Assembly: GCA_014860355.1 (NCBI GenBank)
Contig: JACZJV010000126.1
Coordinates: forward strand, 1 to 57,205
DNA from: Burkholderiales bacterium
GTDB lineage: Bacteria; Pseudomonadota; Gammaproteobacteria; Burkholderiales; SG8-39
Length of the DNA stretch: 57,205 nucleotides
Direction of reading: 5' to 3'
Positions 36,788 to 48,434 of this stretch are shown here, piece by piece. Position 1 is the stretch's first letter, and every line of letters starts with the position of its first letter. The notes under the pieces are model-generated. The model saw only the letters and a list, made by a program, of their open reading frames with translations, made no database searches and was not told where the DNA came from. The position numbers were made by a program, and so were the translations under genes.

Positions 36788-37840
36788 ATGAACGAACACC
36801 ATGACCGATCGTCCGTATCGCATGCCGCGGCGTCCGGCGTCGATGTCCTGTCCGATGTGCTGCGCTCGGTGCGCCTCACCGGCTCGATGGTGTTCCTCGT
36901 CAATGCGACTACGCCCTGGCTTGCCTGGGCGCCGCAGGTCGAGGCCTTCCGCCGGCTGGTGCTGCCGGCCTCGCAGCACATCGTGTCCTACCACATCGTC
37001 ACCGCGGGGCGCTGCTGGGCGGGGTTGCGCAACGCGCCGCCCGAACGATTCGAAGCCGGCGACATCCTCGTCGTGCCGCACGGCGATGCGTACTTCCTCG
37101 CCGACGAACCCGGCACCGAACCCGCCTACGGTCCCGCGGAAGCGGTCGCGTTCTTCCGTCAAATGGCTGCCGGCGACTTGCCCTCCGTGGTAAATGTCGG
37201 CGGCGGGGGAGCGCAGCAGACGCAGTTCATCTGCAGTTTTCTCGGCTGCGACCTGCGCCCGTCGAATCCGGTGCTGGCGACGCTGCCGCCGATGATACAC
37301 ATGCACGCGGCGGCGCAATCGACGGACCGGGTGCGCCACCTGATCGAGTTTGCGCGCTGCGAGTTGAGCCAGCGTTCTGCCGGTGGCGATGGTGTGCTGC
37401 TGCGGCTGGCCGAACTGATGTTCATCGAAGTCGTGCGGCGTCATCTCGAAACTTTGTCCGCAGCGCAGCCCGGATGGCTGGCCGGCTTGCACGATCCGCT
37501 GGTTGCGCGTGCCCTGGCGCTGCTGCACGGCGCACCGGCGCGGCGCTGGTCGCTGGAAACGCTCGCAGCGCAGGCGGGCGCGTCGCGCTCGGCCCTGGCC
37601 GAACGCTTCGCGCACTATGTCGGCCAGCCGCCGATGCAGTACCTGACGCATTGGCGCATGCAGCTGGCGACCCTGCGGCTGGCCGAGCCCGGCTGCAAGG
37701 TCCTCGCGGCCGCGCAAGCGGTGGGATACGAATCGGAGGCGGCGTTCAGCCGCGCCTTCAAAAAGTGCCTGGGTGTCGCGCCTGCTGTTTGGCGGCAGCG
37801 CAGCGCGATGAGCGCTGCAGGTCACGGCTGCGAGGACTAG
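36788..37840 (+). CDS. AraC family transcriptional regulator with cupin sensor
   Basis: This is a 350-residue regulator. An N-terminal cupin sensor (AraC_binding/cupin_6 type; VSYHIVTAGRCWAGLRNAPP and FEAGDILVVPHGDAYFLADE) is followed by two helix-turn-helix units at the C-terminus. These are SLETLAAQAGASRSALAERF and VLAAAQAVGYESEAAFSRAF. I chose the ATG at 36788 because the earlier one (36743) lies on the methyltransferase start. It probably activates or represses the divergent methyltransferase gene. Confidence 0.88.
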   Translation: MNEHHDRSSVSHAAASGVDVLSDVLRSVRLTGSMVFLVNATTPWLAWAPQVEAFRRLVLPASQHIVSYHIVTAGRCWAGLRNAPPERFEAGDILVVPHGDAYFLADEPGTEPAYGPAEAVAFFRQMAAGDLPSVVNVGGGGAQQTQFICSFLGCDLRPSNPVLATLPPMIHMHAAAQSTDRVRHLIEFARCELSQRSAGGDGVLLRLAELMFIEVVRRHLETLSAAQPGWLAGLHDPLVARALALLHGAPARRWSLETLAAQAGASRSALAERFAHYVGQPPMQYLTHWRMQLATLRLAEPGCKVLAAAQAVGYESEAAFSRAFKKCLGVAPAVWRQRSAMSAAGHGCED

Positions 37841-37869
37841 CTATCGAGCTGTCAGATTCTTGCCTCCGC

Positions 37870-40698
<2,829 letters not shown>

Positions 40699-40739
40699 GA
40701 TTCTGACTGGCCTTGGGCGCTGGCCGGGGATTCAAACCT

Positions 40740-40758
40740 GCTAATATACGAGATTAGC
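40740..40758. promoter_or_regulatory. Inverted repeat in the uvrA/MFS divergent region
   Basis: GCTAAT (40740-40745) and ATTAGC (40753-40758) form an inverted repeat around ATACGAG. AT-rich -10-like hexamers for both directions overlap it (TAATAT plus, TATATT minus). It could be an operator or simply the back-to-back -10 region. Confidence 0.3.
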
Positions 40759-40782
40759 CTGCGCTTACGCCACTCCCAATTT

Positions 40783-42039
40783 ATGTCGCCTGTTTCTTCC
40801 AACCGCATGTCTCCCCTGGAAATCCGCGCAAGTCTTTCTCTTGCCTCGATTTTTGCGCTGCGCATGCTGGGTTTGTTCCTGATTCTGCCGGTGTTCGCAG
40901 TGCATGCCGCGCACCTCAAGGGCGGCGACAACCATACCCTCGTGGGCATCGCACTGGGCACCTACGGCCTGACCCAGGGGATGCTGCAGATCCCCTACGG
41001 CATGGCCTCGGACCGCTACGGGCGCAAACGCATCATCATTCTGGGATTGATTCTGTTCGCCCTGGGCAGCTTCATCGCCGCCATGGGCAACAACATATAC
41101 GTCATCATCGCCGGCCGCGCGCTCCAGGGGGCAGGTGCGATCTCCGCGCCGGTAATGGCGTTTTTGTCGGACCTCACGCGGGAACAGCACCGCACCAAGG
41201 CGATGGCGCTGGTCGGTTCGAGCATCGGCTTGATGTTCGCGCTGTCGCTGGTCGGCTCGCCTTTGCTTTACCGGTACATCGGCATGGGCGGCATATTCAT
41301 TCTCACCGGCGTGCTCGCGCTGGCGGCGATATGGGTGGTGGTGAGCGTAGTTCCGCAGGAGTCGCTGGCAAAGATCGAGGAAGAAGAACACGTCGAGCCG
41401 GCCCGGCTCGGCGATGTGCTCAGGAACCCGCATCTGCTGCGGCTCAATTTCGGCATTTTCTCCCTGCATGCGGTGCAGATGGCGATTTTCGTCGTTGTGC
41501 CGCTGGCCCTCATCAGCGCCGGTGGAATTCCGGTGGCGCAGCACTGGAAGATCTATCTGCCTGTGGTGCTCGGGTCTTTCGTCCTGATGGTGCCGGCGAT
41601 TTTCTACGCCGAGAAGAAGGATGCGATCAAGCCCGTGTTCCTCGCCAGCATCGCGCTGATGGCGGCAGTGCAGCTGGGTTTTGCGTTTTCCTTGCAGAAT
41701 TTCACCGGGCTTGTCATCCTGCTACTGGGCTTCTTCGTTGCTTTCAACATACTCGAGGCGAGTCTGCCCTCGCTGGTGTCGCGCACGGCGCCGGCGAGTG
41801 CGAGGGGGGCGGCCCTGGGTGTGTACAACACCACGCAATCGCTGGGGCTGTTCGTCGGTGGCGCCGCGGGCGGCTGGTTGATGCAGCATCACGGGCAAAT
41901 GCCGGTGTTTGCGTTCGGCGCGGCACTGATCGCGTTTTGGGGGATCAGCGCCGCCGGAATGCGCGTCCCGCAACGTGCGCAAAAACGCGGCGCGGGCACG
42001 GTCGGAGGCGGGGCCCTGGGCGATGGAGCGGCCAGGTAG
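40783..42039 (+). CDS. MFS transporter (YajR-like)
   Basis: This is a 418-residue MFS protein with twelve helices. Motif A is [20 protein letters not shown]. The N-terminus [20 protein letters not shown] and the [19 protein letters not shown] helix match the YajR-like group commonly placed between uvrA and ssb in betaproteobacteria. I chose the ATG at 40783; the longer frame is antisense to uvrA. It is followed by ssb after 32 bp. The substrate is unknown. Confidence 0.9.
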   Translation: MSPVSSNRMSPLEIRASLSLASIFALRMLGLFLILPVFAVHAAHLKGGDNHTLVGIALGTYGLTQGMLQIPYGMASDRYGRKRIIILGLILFALGSFIAAMGNNIYVIIAGRALQGAGAISAPVMAFLSDLTREQHRTKAMALVGSSIGLMFALSLVGSPLLYRYIGMGGIFILTGVLALAAIWVVVSVVPQESLAKIEEEEHVEPARLGDVLRNPHLLRLNFGIFSLHAVQMAIFVVVPLALISAGGIPVAQHWKIYLPVVLGSFVLMVPAIFYAEKKDAIKPVFLASIALMAAVQLGFAFSLQNFTGLVILLLGFFVAFNILEASLPSLVSRTAPASARGAALGVYNTTQSLGLFVGGAAGGWLMQHHGQMPVFAFGAALIAFWGISAAGMRVPQRAQKRGAGTVGGGALGDGAAR

Positions 42040-42071
42040 CACTGGATACAAAACTGACAGGGAGACATGAA

Positions 42072-42524
42072 ATGGCATCGGTGAATAAAGTGATAGTCGT
42101 AGGCAACCTGGGCAAAGATCCCGAATCGCGCTTCCTGCCCGACGGCAAGGCGGTGTGCAACTTCTCCGTGGCGACCACTGACACCTGGAAGGACAAGGCC
42201 ACCGGGGAGAAGAAGGAGGCGACCGAATGGCACCGGATCTCCACCTTCGGCAGGCTCGCCGAAATATGCGGCGAGTACCTCAAGAAAGGCAGCCAGGTCT
42301 ATATCGAGGGCAAGCTGCGCACGCGCAAATGGCAGGACAAGGAGGGGCAGGACCGCTACACCACCGAGATCATCGCCGACGCGATGCAGATGCTGGGGTC
42401 CCGCAGCGGCATGGGCGGGGGCGAATCGCGCGAAATGCACGAACCGGCCGCAGCCGGCGAGTCCAGACCGGCGAAAAAGCCCGTCGGCCAGTTCCAGGAC
42501 ATGGACGACGACATTCCATTCTAG
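42072..42524 (+). CDS. ssb: Single-stranded DNA-binding protein
   Basis: This is a 150-residue SSB. The OB fold starts [20 protein letters not shown] and includes [20 protein letters not shown] and [21 protein letters not shown] flexible linker follows, and the C-terminal tip ends MDDDIPF, the acidic tail that binds repair and replication partners. GGGAGAC lies 6 bp upstream of the ATG. Its place after uvrA/MFS is typical for the group. Confidence 0.97.
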   Translation: MASVNKVIVVGNLGKDPESRFLPDGKAVCNFSVATTDTWKDKATGEKKEATEWHRISTFGRLAEICGEYLKKGSQVYIEGKLRTRKWQDKEGQDRYTTEIIADAMQMLGSRSGMGGGESREMHEPAAAGESRPAKKPVGQFQDMDDDIPF

Positions 42525-42619
42525 CCATGCCGGCCGCGGCGCCGGCCAGACTCCCGCTAGCCCCTTGAAAAGGCAGGTTTTGCCCGCATATTGTGGATGG
42601 GAGAGCGCCGCTTTTCCGT

Positions 42620-42625
42620 TATAAT
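42620..42625 (+). promoter_or_regulatory. -10 box upstream of the fmdB-like/DUF502/aspS genes
   Basis: A perfect TATAAT lies 30 bp upstream of the fmdB-like GTG start. No -35 box is visible at the usual 16-18 bp spacing; TTGTGG at 42591 is 23 bp away. Confidence 0.5.
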
Positions 42626-42655
42626 CCACCTCTTTTTTGCCGCTTGGAGGCCATC

Positions 42656-43057
42656 GTGCCTATATACGAATATCGTTGCTCAGCTTGCGCATTTCAGAAG
42701 GAGTACCTGCAAAAGGTGAGCGATCCGCTGCTAAGCGTCTGCCCCGAATGCGGTCAGGAGACCTTCGGCAAGATGCTTACGGCTGCCGGCTTTCAGCTGA
42801 AAGGTGGCGGTTGGTATGCCACTGATTTCAAGAACAATGGAGCCAAACCTGCGGCCAAGCTGGCAGGTGGGAACGGAGCCGCAAGCGAGGCGGGAAGCAA
42901 GTCCGCGAGCGCGGGCGAGAGCAAGGGCGAGAGCAAGGGCGAAAGCAAGGGCGAAAGCAAGGGCGAGAGCAAGGGCGATAGCAAGGTTGAAGCCAAACCC
43001 GCGGCTGCCGCGACTGCGGCCGGTACTGCCACAGCGAGCGCCTCCAAAACGGAATGA
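42656..43057 (+). CDS. FmdB-type zinc-ribbon protein with GESK repeat tail
   Basis: This is a 133-residue protein. The first 55 residues are the FmdB zinc ribbon: MPIYEYRCSACAFQKEYLQK with CPECGQETFGKML, the four Cys ligands in CxxC pairs. The start is GTG at 42656, with GGAGG 5 bp upstream. The C-terminal half is low-complexity, with six near-identical Gly-Glu-Ser-Lys units (residues 87-110) and then an Ala-rich end. The family function is unknown; the name comes from a formamidase regulator. It overlaps the DUF502 start by four bases. Confidence 0.88.
   Translation: MPIYEYRCSACAFQKEYLQKVSDPLLSVCPECGQETFGKMLTAAGFQLKGGGWYATDFKNNGAKPAAKLAGGNGAASEAGSKSASAGESKGESKGESKGESKGESKGDSKVEAKPAAAATAAGTATASASKTE
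42914..42985 (+). repeat. 12-bp tandem repeat (six units) in the fmdB-like gene
   Basis: Six in-frame copies of GGCGAGAGCAAG (units 3 and 4 have GAA for GAG, unit 6 has GAT) encode Gly-Glu/Asp-Ser-Lys. Length can be expected to vary between strains without breaking the frame. Confidence 0.9.
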
Positions 43058-43677
43058 AGAAGTACCTCATCACCGGGCTGCTGATCTGGATCCCGCTGGT
43101 CATTACCATCTGGGTGCTGAAGCTTGTGGTCGATACCCTCGACCAGAGCCTGTTGCTGTTGCCGCCAGGATTACGCACCGAGAGCTGGCTGGGCTTTCAC
43201 ATGCCGGGCATGGGCGTGCTGCTGACGCTGCTGATCGTCATGCTCACCGGAGTGGTTACGGCGAATTTCGTCGGCCAGCGCCTGGTGCATTTTTGGCACG
43301 AAATCCTGCACCGCATTCCGGTGGTGAGTTCGATCTATTCCAGCGTCAAACAGGTGAGCGACACGCTGTTTTCCTCCAGCGGCGAGGCATTTCGCAAGGC
43401 GCTGCTGGTGCAGTGGCCGCGCGAAGGCATGTGGACCATAGCCTTTCTCACCGGAGCGCCCGGCGGCGACGTCACGCGGCACCTGCAGGGCGACTATGTC
43501 AGCGTCTACGTGCCTACCACGCCCAACCCCACCGGCGGCTATTTCGTGATGATGCCGCGCAGGGACGTGATCGAGCTCGACATGAGCGTGGACGCGGCGC
43601 TGAAATACGTGATTTCCATGGGCGTGGCCGCGCCGAACGGAAACGGCAGGCGGAAAAAGGAAACGCTGCCCGCATAA
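43054..43677 (+). CDS. DUF502 family membrane protein
   Basis: This is a 207-residue protein with two N-terminal membrane helices (KKYLITGLLIWIPLVITIWV and GVLLTLLIVMLTGVVTANFV) and a soluble C-terminal domain. Family segments are IPVVSSIYSSVKQVSDTLFS, GDYVSVYVPTTPNPTGGYFV and MMPRRDVIELDMSVDAALKY. The function is unknown. The ATGA overlap with the fmdB-like gene indicates coupling. It sits between the fmdB-like gene and aspS, as is usual in betaproteobacteria. Confidence 0.92.
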   Translation: MKKYLITGLLIWIPLVITIWVLKLVVDTLDQSLLLLPPGLRTESWLGFHMPGMGVLLTLLIVMLTGVVTANFVGQRLVHFWHEILHRIPVVSSIYSSVKQVSDTLFSSSGEAFRKALLVQWPREGMWTIAFLTGAPGGDVTRHLQGDYVSVYVPTTPNPTGGYFVMMPRRDVIELDMSVDAALKYVISMGVAAPNGNGRRKKETLPA

Positions 43678-43682
43678 TGTGC

Positions 43683-43721
43683 AATGGGCAATGAGTGTAG
43701 CCGCCTGACTCATTACCCATT
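43683..43721 (+). promoter_or_regulatory. Long imperfect hairpin in the aspS leader
   Basis: Arms AATGGGCAATGAGT (43683-43696) and ACTCATTACCCATT (43708-43721) pair with one mismatch around an 11-nt loop, 24 bp before the aspS ATG. There is no T-run directly after the stem (TTCTC), so it is a weak terminator at best and may control read-through or translation of aspS. Confidence 0.5.
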
Positions 43722-43745
43722 TCTCATCACGGCTCACCAATAATT

Positions 43746-45521
43746 ATGCGTACGCTCTATTGCGGAGAGGTCAACACCGCGCAACTCGACCAGACCGTCA
43801 CCCTCTGCGGCTGGGTGAATACCCGGCGCGACCACGGCGGGGTGATTTTCATTGATTTGCGCGACCGCGAAGGCCTCGTGCAAATCGTGTGCAATCCGAC
43901 GCGCCCGGAAGTTTTCGCCGTGGCGGAGAAAATCCGCAACGAATTCGTGCTCAGGGTGGCAGGCAAGGTGATCCGGCGTGAGCCAGGGCTGGTGAATCCC
44001 AAGCTGAAAAGCGGCGAGGTCGAAGTGCTGTGCCACGAACTCGAGATCCTCAACCCGGCGGTGACGCCGCCGTTCCAGCTTGACGAAGAGAACCTTTCGG
44101 AGACCACGCGCCTCACGCACCGCGTGATCGACCTGCGCCGGCCGCAGATGCAGGCGAATCTGCGCCTGCGCTACAAGGTGTCGATGGCAGTGCGCCGGTA
44201 TCTGGACGAGGCCGGATTCATCGATATCGAGACGCCGATGCTCGCCAAGTCGACCCCCGAGGGCGCGCGCGACTACCTGGTGCCCTCGCGCGTGCACGAG
44301 GGCATGTTCTTCGCGCTGCCGCAGTCGCCGCAGCTGTTCAAGCAAATGCTGATGATCGCCGGCTTCGACCGCTATTACCAGATCACCAAATGCTTCCGCG
44401 ACGAGGACCTGCGCGCCGACCGCCAGCCCGAATTCACCCAGATCGATATCGAAACCTCGTTCCTGGCGGAGCAGGAGATCCGGGGCATCATGGAAGCGCT
44501 GATGCGCACCGTATTCAAGCAGGCGCTGGACGTGGATCTGCCCGACCCGTTTCCGGTCATGGCCTATGCCGAGGCAATGGCGCGCTACGGCTCGGACAAG
44601 CCCGACCTGCGCGTGGCGCTGGAATTTACCGAGCTCACCGACGTCATGAAAAGCGTCGAATTCAAGGTGTTCGCCGGCCCCGCCAATGCCGCCGGCGGGC
44701 GCGTCGCGGGCCTGCGCGTTCCCGGCGGCGGCACGCTCACCCGCGGCGAGATCGACGCCTATACCCAGTTCGTCGGCATCTACGTCGCCAGGGGCCTCGC
44801 CTATATCAAGGTCAATGATGTCGCCAAGGGCCGCGAAGTCCTGCAGTCGCCCATCGTGAAAAATCTTTCCGATGCGGCGCTCGCCGCCATCGTCGAGCGC
44901 TCCGGCGCGAAAGACGGCGACCTGGTGTTTTTCGCCGCTGACAAGGCCAAGATCGTGAACGATGCGCTGGGCGCGCTGCGGGTGAAAATCGGCCACGAAA
45001 AGGGCTATGCGCTTGCCGGCTGGAAGCCGCTGTGGGTGGTGGACTTCCCCATGTTCGAATACGACGAGGAAGCCAAGCGCTGGGTCGCCATGCACCATCC
45101 GTTTACCGCGCCCAAGGACGGGCATGAGGACTACCTCGCCAGCGATCCTTCGAAGGCCGTGGCCAAGGCCTACGACATGGTGCTCAACGGGTCTGAAATC
45201 GGCGGCGGTTCGGTGCGTATCCATCGCGAGGAAGTGCAGTCCAAGGTGTTTCGCGCACTTGCAATCGACGCTGCCGAAGCGAAGCTGAAATTCGGCTACC
45301 TGCTCGACGCACTGCAGTACGGCGCGCCGCCCCATGGCGGCATTGCCTTCGGTCTGGACCGCATCGTCGCGATGATGGCGGGCACCGAATCGATCCGCGA
45401 CGTCATCGCCTTCCCCAAGACCCAGCGCGCACAGTGCCTGCTGACGCAGGCGCCGAGCCCGGTGGACGAAAAGCAGCTGCGCGAGCTGCACATCCGGCTG
45501 CGGCAGCGGGAAAAAGACTAG
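43746..45521 (+). CDS. aspS: Aspartyl-tRNA synthetase
   Basis: This is a 591-residue bacterial-type class II synthetase. The anticodon-binding OB domain is residues 1-105 ([20 protein letters not shown]). Motif 2 is [20 protein letters not shown]. The bacterial insertion (GAD) domain lies around residues 290-410, and motif 3 is [14 protein letters not shown]. The flipping and Asp-binding regions [13 protein letters not shown] and [20 protein letters not shown] are present. Whether it is discriminating cannot be told here. Confidence 0.97.
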   Translation: MRTLYCGEVNTAQLDQTVTLCGWVNTRRDHGGVIFIDLRDREGLVQIVCNPTRPEVFAVAEKIRNEFVLRVAGKVIRREPGLVNPKLKSGEVEVLCHELEILNPAVTPPFQLDEENLSETTRLTHRVIDLRRPQMQANLRLRYKVSMAVRRYLDEAGFIDIETPMLAKSTPEGARDYLVPSRVHEGMFFALPQSPQLFKQMLMIAGFDRYYQITKCFRDEDLRADRQPEFTQIDIETSFLAEQEIRGIMEALMRTVFKQALDVDLPDPFPVMAYAEAMARYGSDKPDLRVALEFTELTDVMKSVEFKVFAGPANAAGGRVAGLRVPGGGTLTRGEIDAYTQFVGIYVARGLAYIKVNDVAKGREVLQSPIVKNLSDAALAAIVERSGAKDGDLVFFAADKAKIVNDALGALRVKIGHEKGYALAGWKPLWVVDFPMFEYDEEAKRWVAMHHPFTAPKDGHEDYLASDPSKAVAKAYDMVLNGSEIGGGSVRIHREEVQSKVFRALAIDAAEAKLKFGYLLDALQYGAPPHGGIAFGLDRIVAMMAGTESIRDVIAFPKTQRAQCLLTQAPSPVDEKQLRELHIRLRQREKD

Positions 45522-45556
45522 CTGGTTTTCGGCGCAAGGGCGCAAAGGCAGGGACG

Positions 45557-45928
45557 GTGAAACGACTGGTTTGGGCACTGCTCGCGCTATGGCTTGTCAC
45601 GGCCGGCGCGTCGATCGGCGCGACGCCGGTCGGCGATGTCCTGGCGGCGGATTTGCCGGGCGAAGCGCGCGCGACCCTGGCGCTGATCAAAGCCGGTGGA
45701 CCGTTTGCCTACGCCAAGGACGGCAGCGTGTTCGGCAACCGCGAAAAACTGCTGCCCCCGCGCGAGCGCGGCTACTACCGCGAATACACGGTGAAGACGC
45801 CGGGCGCGCGCGACCGCGGCGCACGGCGCATCGTCGCCGGAGCCGGCGACTTGGGCGTAGAGCGCAGCTCCGGCGAGTACTATTACAGCGACGATCACTA
45901 CAATTCCTTTAGGCGCATACGTGAGTAA
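45557..45928 (+). CDS. Secreted barnase-like ribonuclease
   Basis: This is a 123-residue guanyl-specific ribonuclease of the barnase/RNase N1-T1 family. The start is GTG at 45557, with GGCAGGGAC just upstream. The signal peptide is MKRLVWALLALWLVTAGASI, so the mature enzyme is about 100 residues. The catalytic set matches barnase: general base Glu in YYREYTVKTPGARD, Arg in GARRIVAGAG and His in YYYSDDHYNSFRRIR. The next gene overlaps by eight bases and encodes a barstar-like inhibitor, so the pair acts as toxin and immunity protein or as a scavenging RNase with its cytoplasmic guard. Confidence 0.9.
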   Translation: MKRLVWALLALWLVTAGASIGATPVGDVLAADLPGEARATLALIKAGGPFAYAKDGSVFGNREKLLPPRERGYYREYTVKTPGARDRGARRIVAGAGDLGVERSSGEYYYSDDHYNSFRRIRE

Positions 45929-46364
45929 CTTTCTGCAGCAAACGCTGGAGGACAAGGACAAGGCCGGCGTCTACCTGGCCGGCCCGGACACGCGGCTCAT
46001 CGCCGCAGCCGCGCAGGCGGCCGGGCTCGCCTTGTGGCGCGTGGACATCGGCCACGTGCACGACCAGCAGGGTTTCACCGGTCTGGTGGCGAAGGCGCTC
46101 GCTTTTCCGGAATGGTTCGGCGGCAACTGGGACGCCTTCGAAGACTGTCTCGGCGATCTCTCCTGGCAGCCGGCCCCGGGCTATGTGCTGTTGCTGGAGC
46201 ACGGCAAGCACTTCGGCGCCGGGCACAAACATGAGTTCGTCACCGCGGTGGAAGTGCTGGCAGCCGTGGCCGAGTACTGGCGGGGGCAGGGCAAGCCGTT
46301 CTGGGCGATCGTCAGCGGTCCCGAGGGCTGGGATGCGGGCTTGCCGGCATTTGCGCCCGCGTGA
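45921..46364 (+). CDS. Barstar-family ribonuclease inhibitor
   Basis: This is a 147-residue protein with a barstar domain at its C-terminal two-thirds: VDIGHVHDQQGFTGLVAKAL, then FPEWFGGNWDAFEDCLGDLS, the loop-helix region that in barstar plugs the RNase active site (the acidic residues are present), and VLLLEHGKHFGAGHKHEFVT. It has no signal peptide, so it would neutralise the RNase in the cytoplasm. The start is GTG at 45921, inside the end of the RNase gene (8-bp overlap). The N-terminal 40 residues are an extension relative to the 90-residue barstar. Confidence 0.88.
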   Translation: MSNFLQQTLEDKDKAGVYLAGPDTRLIAAAAQAAGLALWRVDIGHVHDQQGFTGLVAKALAFPEWFGGNWDAFEDCLGDLSWQPAPGYVLLLEHGKHFGAGHKHEFVTAVEVLAAVAEYWRGQGKPFWAIVSGPEGWDAGLPAFAPA

Positions 46365-46485
46365 GCGCTTGCGCGTCATTCCTGGCAGCGCCCGGCATCC
46401 GCTACTCGTACCCGAACCGCAGATACGCCGGGAAGCGCCCCGAAGGACTTGCTCCCGGAGTACGCCCTTCGCATGAAACGGCGCC

Positions 46486-46947
46486 ATGAGCCCGAATTTC
46501 AAAATCCCGCGTTCCGTGCTGGTGGTGATCTACACTACCGAGCTGCTGGTGCTCATGCTGGAACGCGCGGGCTGGCCGGGCTTCTGGCAGTCGGTCACCG
46601 GCAGCATCGACTACGAAGACGAGCCGCTGCGCGAAACCGCAGCGCGCGAAGTGCGCGAGGAGACCGGCATCGATGTCCTGCAATTCCGGCTGGAGGACTG
46701 GGACGTGGAAAACAACTTCGAGATCTTCAAGAGGCATCGCAGCCGCTATGCCCCCGGCGTGACCCATAACCTGGAGCATGTGTTCGGACTGGAACTGCCC
46801 GCAGTCGTGCCGGTACGGCTGGATCCGGCGGAGCACCTGCGCTATAAATGGCTGCCGTGGAAAAACGCCGCCGAGCGCACGCCGTCCTGGACCAATCGTG
46901 ACGCCATCCTGCTGCTGCCGCAAAGGCAGCGCCCGCGCCCGGGCTAG
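46486..46947 (+). CDS. nudB: Dihydroneopterin triphosphate diphosphatase (Nudix)
   Basis: This is a 153-residue Nudix hydrolase. The Nudix box is GSIDYEDEPLRETAAREVRE followed by ETGI. The start KIPRSVLVVIYTTELLVLML and the GVTHNLEHVFGLELP segment fit NudB, which removes pyrophosphate from dihydroneopterin triphosphate in folate synthesis. Its place after aspS is the classic one. The 121 bp before it hold no signal I recognise. Confidence 0.88.
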   Translation: MSPNFKIPRSVLVVIYTTELLVLMLERAGWPGFWQSVTGSIDYEDEPLRETAAREVREETGIDVLQFRLEDWDVENNFEIFKRHRSRYAPGVTHNLEHVFGLELPAVVPVRLDPAEHLRYKWLPWKNAAERTPSWTNRDAILLLPQRQRPRPG

Positions 46948-46985
46948 GGTAGCCCTGCCTTGTGCGAACCCCGGGGGCGGGTCCC

Positions 46986-47015
46986 TTGCGGCGGAAGCGC
47001 CACGGCGTACATAAT
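46986..47015 (+). promoter_or_regulatory. Promoter-like boxes upstream of the nicotinate phosphoribosyltransferase gene
   Basis: TTGCGG (46986-46991), an 18-bp spacer and CATAAT (47010-47015) give a good sigma-70-like pair. The leader would start near 47022 and run about 137 nt to the ATG at 47159. Confidence 0.45.
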
Positions 47016-47040
47016 GGGTGCATAGACTGCAACAAAACGA

Positions 47041-47095
47041 GGGGATACGCCCCGAAGGTCTCGATCCCCCTTGAGGGGAAAGTCCCCTTGGGGGA
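47041..47095 (+). promoter_or_regulatory. Structured leader of the nicotinate phosphoribosyltransferase gene
   Basis: A small hairpin GGGG-ATACG-CCCC (47041-47053) is followed by a two-level stem. The outer stem is TCCCCC (47065-47070) with GGGGGA (47090-47095), and the inner stem is AGGGGA (47074-47079) with TCCCCT (47083-47088), loop AAG. No T-run follows. It could be a leader control element or an alternative termination structure. I recognise no riboswitch class. Confidence 0.4.
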
Positions 47096-47158
47096 CCTCC
47101 CCAGAGCCGGACCGCGGCAAAGCGACTTTTACCGCGCGTGCTTGATCGGAAAGCTGCC

Positions 47159-48391
47159 ATGAACAAGCCTTTGGATTTGCAAGCCGAAACGGAGCGCAGC
47201 GAGCGCACCGAATACGTGCTCTCGCGCACCGACAAGTATTTCACCAAGACGCGCCAGATCGTGGACAAGTTCGGCGACATGAGCGTGACCTACGGCGTGT
47301 TCCTGCGCCGCGGTACCATATGCGCCGTCAACCCGGCGCTGGAAATTCTGCGCGAATACTATCCACCCGATGCCGTGCCGCTGAAGATCACGCGCCTGTA
47401 CGAGGAGGGCGCATTCGTCCCGGACCAGAAGCCGATATTCACCTACACCGGTTCGTTCTCCGCGCTCGCCGAACTGGAGACGCTGGTCCTGCGCCGGGTC
47501 GGCACCGCCTGCGTGTCGGCCTACAACGCCTACAAGATGGCAACCGACCTGCCCAAGGTGGCATTCATCGACATGCATGCGCGCCACGCCTGCGGCGATG
47601 ACCTGTCCATACTCGCCGCATACGGCGCCTCGGTCGGCAGCCGCATCGCCAAACTATCCGGCGCGGTCGGTTTTCTCGGCTCCTCGCAGGATCTGACCGC
47701 GCATTTCTACGGGCAGGAAAGCGGCATGGGCACGATGCCGCACGCCATCGTCGGCTACGCCGGTTCCACCCTCAGGGCGGCGCAAATGTATGCCGAGACC
47801 CACCCGCAGGACAACCTCACCGTGCTGGTCGATTTTTACGCGCGCGAATTCAGCGACGCGCTCGAGGTCTGCCGCTGGTGGTACAACGACATCCTGCCGG
47901 CCGATCCGGCGAGCGAGCGCACGCTGGCGTTTCGCATCGACACCCATGGCGAGCGATATGCCGAGGGGCTGGATTACGAGCAGTCGGTCGAACTCGTGGC
48001 CGACTGGCTGCATGTGCTCAACGAGTACGAGGCGGTGCGGGTGGTGATGGGCGAGGAAGCCTACGATTCGGACACGCTCAACATCGTCAAGGACCGGGTG
48101 CGCAAGGTGCTGTTCGGCACCGGCGTGTCGGTCGCCAGCGTGATCAAGATGCGCGAGACCCTGGATGCGGCCGGATTCAACGCCGCGCGCATCGTCGGCT
48201 CGAGCGGGTTCACGCCGTTCAAGTGCAAGATGTTCGGCCATGCGCGCGCGCCGGTGGACGTGATCGGCACCGGCTCGTTCATTCCGGAGGCGTTCGGCGA
48301 CACTTTCGCCACCGCCGACATATTCAAGTACGACGGGAAATTCCTGATCAAGGTCGGGCGCGAGAAGCTGTTCCAGGGCCTGAAGCGCTGA
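47159..48391 (+). CDS. Nicotinate phosphoribosyltransferase family protein
   Basis: This is a 410-residue NAPRTase-type enzyme joining nicotinate to PRPP in NAD salvage. The N-terminal region is SRTDKYFTKTRQIVDKFGDM, with core GSFSALAELETLVLRRVGTA and FIDMHARHACGDDLSILAAY, and the phosphoribose site lies in RIVGSSGFTPFKCKMFGHA and VDVIGTGSFIPEAFGDTFAT. I chose the ATG at 47159; the longer frame adds seven residues. Substrate assignment (nicotinate over nicotinamide) rests on family similarity only. Confidence 0.82.
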   Translation: MNKPLDLQAETERSERTEYVLSRTDKYFTKTRQIVDKFGDMSVTYGVFLRRGTICAVNPALEILREYYPPDAVPLKITRLYEEGAFVPDQKPIFTYTGSFSALAELETLVLRRVGTACVSAYNAYKMATDLPKVAFIDMHARHACGDDLSILAAYGASVGSRIAKLSGAVGFLGSSQDLTAHFYGQESGMGTMPHAIVGYAGSTLRAAQMYAETHPQDNLTVLVDFYAREFSDALEVCRWWYNDILPADPASERTLAFRIDTHGERYAEGLDYEQSVELVADWLHVLNEYEAVRVVMGEEAYDSDTLNIVKDRVRKVLFGTGVSVASVIKMRETLDAAGFNAARIVGSSGFTPFKCKMFGHARAPVDVIGTGSFIPEAFGDTFATADIFKYDGKFLIKVGREKLFQGLKR

Positions 48392-48434
48392 TTTTGGCCA
48401 CGGCCTCAGCCTGGCAGCGCCGCGTGGGGTAGGA

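Noticed and set aside
43734-45578. 614-residue minus-strand frame opposite aspS
   Set aside because: It mirrors aspS codons, has no domain, and would overlap a certain housekeeping gene completely.
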